A stretch of 18,135 bases of DNA from JAGMES01 sp023128035. Its GTDB lineage: Bacteria > Bacillota > Halanaerobiia > DY22613. How positions within the stretch are numbered: position 1 is the stretch's first letter; the number at the start of each line of letters is the position of its first letter. Below are positions 1 through 6,760 of this stretch, in pieces. Under the pieces are notes generated by a model. The model did not search any database and was not told the DNA's origin. It worked only from the letters and a program-made list of their open reading frames with translations. The position numbers were made by a program, and so were the translations under genes. The stretch is from contig DAOVRZ010000116.1 in NCBI GenBank assembly GCA_030627905.1, positions 1-18,135 of the forward strand, written 5' to 3'.

Positions 1-2
1 AT

Positions 3-121
3 GATTCGACCACAAAAAGTATTTTAGTTGCACTTGCATACCATATAAAGTACTGATCCTGCCAATTCAGTATTTTATATGGTATGCAAGCTCTTGTGTG
101 ACTACTTTTTGTGGGCTAATC
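3..121. repeat. Long imperfect foldback hairpin
   Basis: Two arms pair across almost the whole interval. CCACAAAAAGTA (10-21) is the exact complement of 103-114. The 24-nt arm 33-56 pairs with 67-90 with one mismatch, around a 10-nt loop. The intervening arms (22-32 and 91-102) pair poorly, and GATT/AATC extend the base. No coding frame fits. This looks like a foldback (MITE-like) element or a folded intergenic RNA. The left edge of the window prevents checking for flanking duplications. Confidence 0.6.
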
Positions 122-255
122 ACCTTATAGGTTGTTTTTTTGTATATAGAAATTGTGGGTTTCAAGTAAAGGGATAGCTATACTAAAAATTGGGACTAAT
201 GTATGGCAGGAGTTATTGTTGAATGTGTAGAATCTATTGTAGAGAGTGTTATGCA

Positions 256-368
256 GTGAACTTGTCCAGCTAAAGCTGAACATCGGGGCTTCAGTAGGGG
301 ATTCTACCCCCACTGAAGATTAAAAACAATTCCCACCACTTATAGAAGTGGGGGTCTTAACTCAAAAG
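256..368 (-). mobile_element. IS200/IS605-type mini-element, copy 1
   Basis: This is a 113-bp non-coding element, one base different from copies 2 and 3 of this window. Read on the minus strand it starts just after TTGAT and ends in TTCAC. It carries a left-end hairpin (CCACTT/AAGTGG), a right-end hairpin (CTTCAGT/ACTGAAG) and the small CAGCT/AGCTG hairpin. Subterminal hairpins, no terminal inverted repeats, and a fixed pentanucleotide at the left boundary are hallmarks of the IS200/IS605 family, whose TnpA recognises end hairpins. There is no transposase, so the copy is non-autonomous. It lies 28 bp upstream of the outer-membrane gene. Confidence 0.75.
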
Positions 369-396
369 ATCAATAGGAAGGTAGGGAAGAAATTAG

Positions 397-1458
397 ATGA
401 GAAGAGTTAGTATTTTATTATTGGCTTTGTTTGTTTTAATTTTTAGTGGGCAAGTAGGAGCTACCCAATTGGTTGGTCCAAAGGCTTTTGCTATGGGAGG
501 TGCTTTTACTGCTGTTGCTGATGATGCTAGTAGTTTGTATTGGAATCCTGCTGGTTTGACAAGAAGTGGTTTTACAGGTGGAGAGGTTTCATTTGGTATT
601 AGTACCACGTCTTTGAGCGAGATGATTGATTTTACAAAGGCTTTAGAGAATGGTAATCTATTAGAAATTATAGATAAACTAGAAGATGGTAAAGAGTTTA
701 ATGGTCATTTGACTGGTTTTGTCGGCGCAAATTTGAAACATTTTAGTGGTGGTATTATCGTTAATGAGAAAGTGCATTTTAACACTTTAAATCAAAGCTA
801 TCGCTATTCTGAAAAGATTGGGAATATTGGTATAGGTGTAGATTTAACTAAACCGTTTATGAATTTTGGTAGAATCTCTGTAGGGGGAAATTTTAAAGTT
901 ATTCAGAGAGATGAATATACTTATGAATATGATTTAAATAATAATGAATTTATTTTGGTTAATGAGAAGCCAGGTAAAAATCAGGAATTAGGTTTAGATT
1001 TAGGAGCTTTGGCACGAATTACTGATATGGTAAATATTTCTCTTGTTGCAAGAAATATTAAAATGACGATTCAAGAGGATAGTGAGTTTGAATTAGGAGT
1101 TAAGCCTCCTGAATCGGTTACAGTGGGAGCTGCATTAAAGTTACCTTATCCTTTAGCTGCGGTTATAGCTGCTGATCTTGAACATAATTTTGGCTATACT
1201 GATGATGCTGGAAATAAAGTTGAGTCAGTGGATGTCCTTCATGTTGGCTTAGAGAAGCGTATTTTGTTCAATGGTCTTTCTTTAAGAGCAGGAGTGTATG
1301 GTCCATTTCAGACTACAGATAGAGTCTTTATGGATCAAGTTACCTATACTGCTGGTTTAGGCTTGAATTTGTTAGTATTGCATTTAAATGCTGCATTAGG
1401 TATGTCAAATGATATGGAAAATTTACATGGAACATTATCTGCTTCTATTAAGTTTTAG
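397..1458 (+). CDS. Outer-membrane beta-barrel protein (PorV/TraF/FadL-like)
   Basis: The 353-residue product begins with a clear signal peptide: a basic MRR followed by a hydrophobic stretch and a likely cleavage after VGA near residue 22. The mature N-terminus carries AMGGAFTAVADDASSLYWNP at about residues 32-51, the signature of the UPF0164/PorV, TraF and FadL-like outer-membrane barrels. The remainder shows alternating hydrophobic/polar strands and ends in SASIKF, with the terminal aromatic residue typical of outer-membrane barrel proteins. The ATG is preceded by a purine-rich ribosome site (GGAAGG, 375-380, and GGGAAG, 383-388). It stands alone: a mini-element lies upstream and a strong terminator downstream. 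The substrate cannot be told from sequence. The family assignment is good, and the protein implies a second membrane. Confidence 0.8.
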   Translation: MRRVSILLLALFVLIFSGQVGATQLVGPKAFAMGGAFTAVADDASSLYWNPAGLTRSGFTGGEVSFGISTTSLSEMIDFTKALENGNLLEIIDKLEDGKEFNGHLTGFVGANLKHFSGGIIVNEKVHFNTLNQSYRYSEKIGNIGIGVDLTKPFMNFGRISVGGNFKVIQRDEYTYEYDLNNNEFILVNEKPGKNQELGLDLGALARITDMVNISLVARNIKMTIQEDSEFELGVKPPESVTVGAALKLPYPLAAVIAADLEHNFGYTDDAGNKVESVDVLHVGLEKRILFNGLSLRAGVYGPFQTTDRVFMDQVTYTAGLGLNLLVLHLNAALGMSNDMENLHGTLSASIKF

Positions 1459-1531
1459 AAAACTAAATTAAATAATTTACTTTATGTTTTTGCAATTTTA
1501 AAGACTTTCAGAGATTGTATTTTCAAAAAAT

Positions 1532-1588
1532 AATAAAAAAAGTCTACTGTTTAGATACAATAAACAGTAGACTTTTTTTATTATTAAA
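1532..1588 (+). terminator. Strong intrinsic terminator after the outer-membrane gene
   Basis: A perfect 22-bp inverted repeat (1532-1553 with 1561-1582) around a 7-nt loop. The core AGTCTACTG/CAGTAGACT is flanked by an A-run on the left and a T-run on the right, so it could terminate in both directions. It isolates the first gene from the ctsR operon. Confidence 0.92.
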
Positions 1589-1686
1589 GTTCAGATTTTG
1601 ATATATTTTTGTAAAAAAAAGAGAAATGAAAAAAAATAAAGAGATAACTCTTGATAAACTCTTTTAAGAACATGTAAACGAATATC

Positions 1687-1703
1687 TTTGACCTTTTTTG
1701 ACC
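1687..1703 (-). promoter_or_regulatory. CtsR operator 1
   Basis: TTTGACC-TTT-TTTGACC on the + strand is, on the minus strand, two GGTCAAA heptads separated by 3 nt. This is the tandem heptad operator known for CtsR. It abuts the -35 box of the ctsR promoter. Confidence 0.88.
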
Positions 1704-1732
1704 TTGAAAAATTTTAACGTGAGGAATACAAT
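1704..1732 (+). promoter_or_regulatory. Sigma-A promoter of the ctsR operon
   Basis: TTGAAA (1704-1709), a 17-bp spacer and TACAAT (1727-1732). The predicted start is near 1739-1740. It is bracketed by the two CtsR operators, which is the expected arrangement for autorepression. Confidence 0.85.
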
Positions 1733-1742
1733 ATAGACAGAA

Positions 1743-1759
1743 GGTCAAAGATAGTCAAA
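1743..1759 (+). promoter_or_regulatory. CtsR operator 2
   Basis: GGTCAAA-GAT-AGTCAAA matches the CtsR consensus (A/G)GTCAAANAN(A/G)GTCAAA. It lies just downstream of the -10 box, over the predicted transcription start, so bound CtsR should block initiation. Confidence 0.9.
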
Positions 1760-1925
1760 GTCAGAAATTTTATTTTTATATAAAGAAGGGGGGTGAAAAA
1801 GTAGCGTTTGCTCGCGCTATACAAGTATAGAGAACTTGTATTATGTACATTTAACTTCGTAGTTGAGTGTATGAGAAAAATCTATAAATTGTTTAAATCG
1901 ATTATATAGATTTTCAGAGCACTAT
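1760..1925 (+). promoter_or_regulatory. Structured 5' leader of ctsR
   Basis: About 165-185 nt separate the predicted transcription start from the ctsR ATG. The leader can form several hairpins: TAGCG/CGCTA near 1802-1818, ATACAAG/CTTGTAT near 1820-1841, AACT/AGTT near 1853-1864, and a 10-11 bp AU stem (1875-1886 with 1905-1915) that ends 10 nt before the start codon. No good Shine-Dalgarno precedes that ATG. A strong purine run (GAAGGGGGG, about 1785-1793) lies far upstream, followed only by a three-codon frame. A role in translational control is inferred, not shown. Confidence 0.45.
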
Positions 1926-2399
1926 ATGAGTAGTTTAGTTCAAAGAATTGAAAAGTATCTTATGTTGTTATTGAATCAGTCAAACGGTTCTCTTAAATTA
2001 AAAAGAAATGATCTTGCTGATCAATTTAACTGTGTGCCTTCTCAAATTAATTATGTTTTGAAAACCCGATTTTCGATAGAAAGAGGTTTTTTAGTTGAAA
2101 GTCAAAGAGGTGGAGGAGGTTATGTACGAATTCGTGAATTAAAGTTTGACCATCCAGAAGTTGATTTTATGTATGTTGTACTTGAGATTATTGGTGATGA
2201 ATTAACACAGCAACAGATGGTTAATTTATTGCACAATCTAGAAGATAAAAAAATAATAACACAACGAGAAAAATTAATTTTACAGGCTGTATTGAACCGT
2301 CAAAATCTCAGTATAGATTTGCCATATCGGGATTATTTAAGAGCTAAATTGTTTAAAGCAGCTTTAGGGGCAATCATGAAAAGTGAAAATTCGCAGTGA
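1926..2399 (+). CDS. ctsR: Transcriptional repressor CtsR (class III stress genes)
   Basis: A 157-residue protein of normal CtsR length. It shows the N-terminal winged helix-turn-helix (about residues 26-46, with SQINYVLKTRF) and the glycine loop RGGGGY (61-66), which in characterised CtsR proteins is the DNA-contacting wing and thermosensor. The C-terminal half is the domain that McsA/McsB and ClpC act upon. It represses its own operon; two matching operators flank its promoter. The start is chosen by homology, since no strong ribosome site is visible. The last codons read into a mini-element, whose GTGA supplies the TGA stop, so the extreme C-terminus (SENSQ) may differ from relatives. Confidence 0.95.
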   Translation: MSSLVQRIEKYLMLLLNQSNGSLKLKRNDLADQFNCVPSQINYVLKTRFSIERGFLVESQRGGGGYVRIRELKFDHPEVDFMYVVLEIIGDELTQQQMVNLLHNLEDKKIITQREKLILQAVLNRQNLSIDLPYRDYLRAKLFKAALGAIMKSENSQ

Positions 2400-2508
2400 A
2401 CTCGTCCAGCTAAAGCTGAACATCGGGGCTTCAGTAGGGGATTCTACCCCCACTGAAGATTAAAAACAATTCCCACCACTTATAGAAGTGGGGGTCTTAA
2501 CTCAAAAG
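2396..2508 (-). mobile_element. IS200/IS605-type mini-element, copy 2 (ctsR-mcsA junction)
   Basis: 113 bp, identical to copy 3. Read on the minus strand it follows TTTAT and ends TTCAC. It occupies nearly all of the ctsR-mcsA junction, overlapping the ctsR stop codon and ending 31 bp before the mcsA ATG, so the mcsA ribosome site is untouched. On the + strand neither of its hairpins is followed by a T-run, so it should not act as a strong terminator of the operon. Confidence 0.78.
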
Positions 2509-2538
2509 ATAAAATTTTATGAAGGAGGTTCGAAGAAA

Positions 2539-3066
2539 ATGTATTGTCAAAATTGTAATGAAAGACCTGCTAGTGTACATGTAACTAAAATTATAAATGG
2601 TGAAAAGACAGAACTCTATCTTTGTGAACATTGTGCTAGAGAGAAGGGTGAATTAACTTTTGTTACAGAACCATTTTCTATCAATACTCTTTTAGCTGGA
2701 ATTTTAAAATCTAATTTACATCCTGAGCGGAAAGTTATGAAACCTGTAACAGATTATTGTCAAAGTTGTGGAATTAGCTTTCCAGAGTTTAGCAAAACAG
2801 GAAGATTTGGATGTAGTGAATGTTATGATGAGTTTAATCTAGGCTTATCGCAATTGATACGTCGAATTCATGGTAGTGATCAACATACTGGAAAAGTTCC
2901 TCAACGGCTTGGTGGAACATTGCTTTTAAAAAGAGAGATTGCAGAAATGAGAAATGAGATTCAAAGGGCAGTTGTTAAAGAAGAATTTGAAAGAGCTGCA
3001 GAACTTCGAGACCGGATTTATGATTTAGAAAAGCAGCTGTTAGATGAAGATGGAGGTGAAAGTTAA
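2539..3066 (+). CDS. mcsA: McsA, zinc-binding activator of the arginine kinase McsB
   Basis: 175 residues. Four CXXC pairs form the zinc-binding part: C3/C6 (CQNC), C29/C32 (CEHC), C74/C77 (CQSC) and C92/C95 (CSEC). A UVR-type helical hairpin follows at about 135-170 (EFERAAELRDRIYDLE). McsA binds McsB and stimulates it, and helps inactivate CtsR under heat or thiol stress. The ATG at 2539 is chosen because GAAGGAGG lies just upstream and homologues begin with the first zinc pair. A longer frame starting at a GTG inside the mini-element (2488) is an artefact. The stop overlaps the mcsB start (TAATG). Confidence 0.95.
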   Translation: MYCQNCNERPASVHVTKIINGEKTELYLCEHCAREKGELTFVTEPFSINTLLAGILKSNLHPERKVMKPVTDYCQSCGISFPEFSKTGRFGCSECYDEFNLGLSQLIRRIHGSDQHTGKVPQRLGGTLLLKREIAEMRNEIQRAVVKEEFERAAELRDRIYDLEKQLLDEDGGES

Positions 3067-4121
3067 TGTCTTTACCGGATATTAAAAATCAATTAAGTAA
3101 ATGGATGTTAGCACCTGGGCCAGAAAACGATGTTGTAATCAGCAGTAGGATACGCCTGGCACGGAATATTTCAGGAATGCCCTTTCCTAGTCGTTCCACT
3201 CCTGAGAGCAGCGAAAAAGTTGTTAACTTGTTAAGAGATGTTTTAAAAGATAATGTAAATTTCGATCTAAAATTGATTGATTTAGATCAACTATCAGAGA
3301 TTGATCGTATAGTGTTGAAAGATAAATATCTAATCAGTCCACAGCACATAAAAGGTGACCAACACAAAGGTGTTGCTTATAGTAAAGATGAAGTGATTAG
3401 CATAATGATAAATGAAGAAGATCACATTCGCGCTCAGATCATTTATCCTGGTTTTCAGTTAGACGAAGCATATAAAATTATAGATCAACTAGACAATTTT
3501 CTAGAATCTAAATTGGATTTAGATTTTTCAGAGAAATATGGATACTTAACAGCATGTCCTACCAACGTTGGAACAGGAATGCGGGCTTCAGTAATGGTTC
3601 ATTTACCAGGTCTTGCTTTGACAAATCGGATTCAATCAATGCTTCAAGGTGTTTCACAATTAGGTTTAGCAGTTAGGGGAGTTTTTGGTGAAGGAACAGA
3701 TGCTCAGGGAAATCTGTATCAAATCTCTAATCAAGTTACTTTAGGACGTACTGAAGAAGAGATCATTGATAGCCTTAATCGGGTAACTGAGCAGATTATT
3801 GAGCAGGAGCGTAATTGGCGAGATCTGCTATTAAAAGAGCGTCAGGATGCCGTGACTGATCGAATAATGCGTAGTTATGGTATTTTGATGTATGCCCATA
3901 AGATGAGTAGTGAAGAATTTATGCGCAGATTATCTGATGTAAGATTGGGTATAGATTTGGGCATAATTAAAAAGGTTGAAGCAACAATATTGAGTGAGTT
4001 GATGATCTTGACACGACCTGGATTTCTACAAAAACTCGAAAATAGAGATATGGGTCCTGACGAACGTGATATCAAACGAGCAGCTTTGATTAGGAAACGA
4101 TTGCGCCTCAAGCAGGAGTGA
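3066..4121 (+). CDS. mcsB: Protein arginine kinase McsB
   Basis: 351 residues, the normal length for McsB and the phosphagen-kinase catalytic fold. Visible signatures are SSRIRLARNI near residues 26-35, the CPTNVGTGMRASVMVHLPGL block near 163-182 (guanidino-kinase nucleotide-binding region) and GEGTDAQGNLYQISNQVTLG near 209-228. McsB phosphorylates arginines, marking proteins for ClpC-ClpP degradation, and relieves CtsR repression. It is translationally coupled to mcsA with a 1-nt overlap, behind GGAGGTGAA. The TGA stop is provided by the first bases of a mini-element, so the last residues (RLKQE) may be altered. Confidence 0.96.
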   Translation: MSLPDIKNQLSKWMLAPGPENDVVISSRIRLARNISGMPFPSRSTPESSEKVVNLLRDVLKDNVNFDLKLIDLDQLSEIDRIVLKDKYLISPQHIKGDQHKGVAYSKDEVISIMINEEDHIRAQIIYPGFQLDEAYKIIDQLDNFLESKLDLDFSEKYGYLTACPTNVGTGMRASVMVHLPGLALTNRIQSMLQGVSQLGLAVRGVFGEGTDAQGNLYQISNQVTLGRTEEEIIDSLNRVTEQIIEQERNWRDLLLKERQDAVTDRIMRSYGILMYAHKMSSEEFMRRLSDVRLGIDLGIIKKVEATILSELMILTRPGFLQKLENRDMGPDERDIKRAALIRKRLRLKQE

Positions 4122-4230
4122 ACTCGTCCAGCTAAAGCTGAACATCGGGGCTTCAGTAGGGGATTCTACCCCCACTGAAGATTAAAAACAATTCCCACCA
4201 CTTATAGAAGTGGGGGTCTTAACTCAAAAG
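4118..4230 (-). mobile_element. IS200/IS605-type mini-element, copy 3 (mcsB-clpC junction)
   Basis: 113 bp, identical to copy 2 and in the same orientation. On the minus strand it follows TTTAT and ends TTCAC. It overlaps the mcsB stop codon and ends 27 bp before the clpC ATG. Two identical copies in successive junctions of one operon imply recent movement, or conversion between copies. Confidence 0.78.
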
Positions 4231-4257
4231 ATAAAAGATTTTATGGAGGTGAGAATT

Positions 4258-6693
4258 ATGTTTGGTAAATTTACCGAGCGTGCTAAAAGGGTGATGTTAT
4301 TAGCTGAAGAAGAAGCTAAAAGACTAAACCATGGTTATGTAGGAACCGAACATCTTCTTCTTGGTTTGATTAGAGAAGGACAGGGTGTTGCTGCCAGAGG
4401 GTTAGCGGAGGTTGGAATTAATTTTAATCAAGCTAAAGGTGAAGTGGAAAAGATTATTGGGCGTGGAAATCAGGTTATTGAGGGTAAACTTGGTTTTACT
4501 CCACGATCAAAGAAAGTATTAAATCTTGCATTAGACGAAGCTCGTCAGTTAGGTCACAATTATATAGGAACGGAACATCTTCTTTTGGGATTAATCCGTG
4601 AAGGAGAAGGAGTAGCTGCTAGAGTTTTAAAAGAACTTGGTGCTGACTTGGAAGTTGTAAGGCGTACAGTTATTAATCTTTTAGGTGGGGCTACACAGGT
4701 TTCTGGGAATGCTTCTGGGAAGAAGAATAGAACGAATACTCCTACTCTAGATGAATTCAGTCGTGATCTCACTGAAATGGCAGAAATAGGTAAATTAGAT
4801 CCTGTAATTGGACGTGAAAAAGAGATAGAGCGGGTTGTACAGATTTTGACTCGTCGAACAAAAAATAATCCTTGTTTAATAGGAGAACCAGGGGTTGGCA
4901 AAACAGCAATTGCTGAAGATTTAGCTCAGCGTATCGTGGAAGAGAAAGTTCCTGAAAATCTGTTAGATAAAAGAGTTGTGAGTTTAGATTTAAGTTCTCT
5001 TGTTGCAGGTTCAAAATACCGAGGTGAATTTGAGAAAAGAATGAAGGCTGTAATTGATGAGATTCGTCAAGCTGGGGATATAATTATTTTTATTGATGAG
5101 ATACATACCCTTGTAGGAGCAGGAGCAGCAGAAGGTGCAATTGACGCTGCAAATATTCTAAAGCCTGCCCTTGCACGAGGTGAGCTGCAGTGTATTGGTG
5201 CTACAACTCTGGACGAATATCGAAAACATATTGAAAAAGATGCGGCTTTAGAACGTAGATTTCAAGCTATTTTGGTTGAGGAAACCACATTGGATGAAAC
5301 GATTGATATCTTAAAAGGTCTTCGAGATACTTATGAGGCTTATCATCGTGTAGAAATTACAGATGAAGCCATTAAGGCAGCTGCGTATTTGTCCAATCGT
5401 TATATTACTGATCGTTTTTTGCCTGATAAAGCGATTGATTTAATAGATGAAGCAGCATCGAGAGTTCGCCTTCGTCAAAATACTAGGCCACCAAAGATTA
5501 AAGAGCTAAGCGCGCAACTTGAGGATATAGAAAAAGAAAAAGAAGCAGCAGTTAAAGCTCAAGAGTTCGAAAAAGCTGCTAAACTTCGAGATGAGGAGAA
5601 AAAATTGCGCGAAAAATTGGAATCTTTAAGAAAAGAGTGGAAACAGCAAAAAGGCGGTAATCAATCAGTTGTTGTAGAGGACGATATTGCGGAAATAGTC
5701 TCAAGTTGGACTGGAATTCCTGTTAGCAAAATGAGCATGGAAGAATCTTCTAAATTACTACATTTAGAAGATGAACTCCATAAAAGGGTAATTGGTCAGG
5801 ATGAAGCGATTGTAGCAATTTCAAAAGCAGTCAGACGTGCACGCGCTGGATTAAAAGATCCCAAACGTCCAATTGGTTCATTTATTTTCTTAGGACCAAC
5901 TGGTGTAGGTAAAACAGAGCTTGCTCGGGCATTAGCAGAATCTATGTTTAATGATGAAGATGCTATGGTTCGAATTGACATGTCAGAATATATGGAAAAA
6001 CACGCTGTTTCACGATTGGTTGGCGCTCCTCCAGGGTATGTCGGATATGATGAAGGAGGTCAATTAACTGAACAGGTTCGTCGACGTCCTTATTCTGTAA
6101 TTCTTTTAGATGAAATAGAGAAGGCCCATCCTGAAGTTTTCAATATACTATTACAAGTACTAGAAGATGGTAGGTTGACAGATGCTCAGGGGCGCAGAGT
6201 AGACTTTAGAAATGCAGTTATTATTATGACTTCAAACGTTGGGGCAAGCATGATTGAAAGTACTGGCAAACTTGGATTTGTTACTGCAGCACAAGAGGAA
6301 CAAGAGAAAGATGCATACGATAAGATGAAAAGTAGAGTTATGAGTGAGTTACGTAGAACTTTTAGACCAGAATTCTTAAATCGACTCGATGAAGTTATAG
6401 TATTCCATGCCTTAAATAAAGAGCATATCAAGTCAATTGTTAGTTTGATGCTTGATGAGTTGAAGGAGAAATTAAAAATGCATGGATTGGAGATGGAGAT
6501 TGCAAAAAATGCTAAAGAAGTTTTAGCAACAGAAGGATTTGATGCTGAGTTTGGTGCTCGTCCACTTAGAAGAGCTATACAAAGATTAATTGAAAATCCG
6601 CTTTCAGAGAAAATTCTTGAAGGAGAATTTAAGGAGAAAGACGTAATATTAATTGACGCCGAAAAAAATAAAATCAAATTTAAGAAAAAGTAG
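4258..6693 (+). CDS. clpC: ATP-dependent Clp protease ATPase subunit ClpC
   Basis: 811 residues, standard ClpC size. Order: two N-terminal Clp-N repeats (about 1-145, each with GTEHLLLGLIREG), AAA+ domain 1 with Walker A GEPGVGKT (209-216) and the Walker B-like IIFIDEIH, a UVR-containing middle region (about 420-455, QEFEKAAKLRDEEKKL), AAA+ domain 2 with Walker A GPTGVGKT (546-553), and a C-terminal D2-small domain. A TGKLGFV segment fits the ClpP-binding loop. It unfolds substrates, including arginine-phosphorylated proteins from McsB, for ClpP. ATG 4258 follows GGAGGTGAG. An upstream in-frame GTG within the mini-element is rejected. Its expression should follow the CtsR-controlled promoter upstream of ctsR. 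Confidence 0.97.
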   Translation: MFGKFTERAKRVMLLAEEEAKRLNHGYVGTEHLLLGLIREGQGVAARGLAEVGINFNQAKGEVEKIIGRGNQVIEGKLGFTPRSKKVLNLALDEARQLGHNYIGTEHLLLGLIREGEGVAARVLKELGADLEVVRRTVINLLGGATQVSGNASGKKNRTNTPTLDEFSRDLTEMAEIGKLDPVIGREKEIERVVQILTRRTKNNPCLIGEPGVGKTAIAEDLAQRIVEEKVPENLLDKRVVSLDLSSLVAGSKYRGEFEKRMKAVIDEIRQAGDIIIFIDEIHTLVGAGAAEGAIDAANILKPALARGELQCIGATTLDEYRKHIEKDAALERRFQAILVEETTLDETIDILKGLRDTYEAYHRVEITDEAIKAAAYLSNRYITDRFLPDKAIDLIDEAASRVRLRQNTRPPKIKELSAQLEDIEKEKEAAVKAQEFEKAAKLRDEEKKLREKLESLRKEWKQQKGGNQSVVVEDDIAEIVSSWTGIPVSKMSMEESSKLLHLEDELHKRVIGQDEAIVAISKAVRRARAGLKDPKRPIGSFIFLGPTGVGKTELARALAESMFNDEDAMVRIDMSEYMEKHAVSRLVGAPPGYVGYDEGGQLTEQVRRRPYSVILLDEIEKAHPEVFNILLQVLEDGRLTDAQGRRVDFRNAVIIMTSNVGASMIESTGKLGFVTAAQEEQEKDAYDKMKSRVMSELRRTFRPEFLNRLDEVIVFHALNKEHIKSIVSLMLDELKEKLKMHGLEMEIAKNAKEVLATEGFDAEFGARPLRRAIQRLIENPLSEKILEGEFKEKDVILIDAEKNKIKFKKK

Positions 6694-6702
6694 AATAATA
6701 TC

Positions 6703-6731
6703 TTGTAAATTGATGTTAAAAATGTTATAAT
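6703..6731 (+). promoter_or_regulatory. Sigma-A-type promoter of radA-disA
   Basis: TTGTAA (6703-6708), 17-bp spacer, TATAAT (6726-6731), in the 67-bp clpC-radA gap. No terminator is visible after clpC, so read-through from the stress operon is also possible. Confidence 0.75.
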
Positions 6732-6760
6732 AGAAGTTAGTTTATCTTGGAGGTATGTGA

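Noticed and set aside
125..313. 62-codon minus-strand frame partly inside mini-element copy 1
   Set aside because: It begins in the element's hairpin, has no ribosome site and no protein-like pattern.
1871..1909. 12-codon leader peptide (MRKIYKLF...) before ctsR
   Set aside because: No ribosome site and it coincides with the AU hairpin; a chance frame is more likely.
2488..2538. N-terminal extension of McsA starting MGVLTQKIK
   Set aside because: The GTG lies inside the mini-element and has no ribosome site. The identical nine residues appear before ClpC for the same reason. The ATG at 2539 has a strong GGAGG and matches homologues.
4210..4257. N-terminal extension of ClpC starting MGVLTQKIK
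   Set aside because: Same artefact from mini-element copy 3; ATG 4258 with GGAGGTGAG is the family start.
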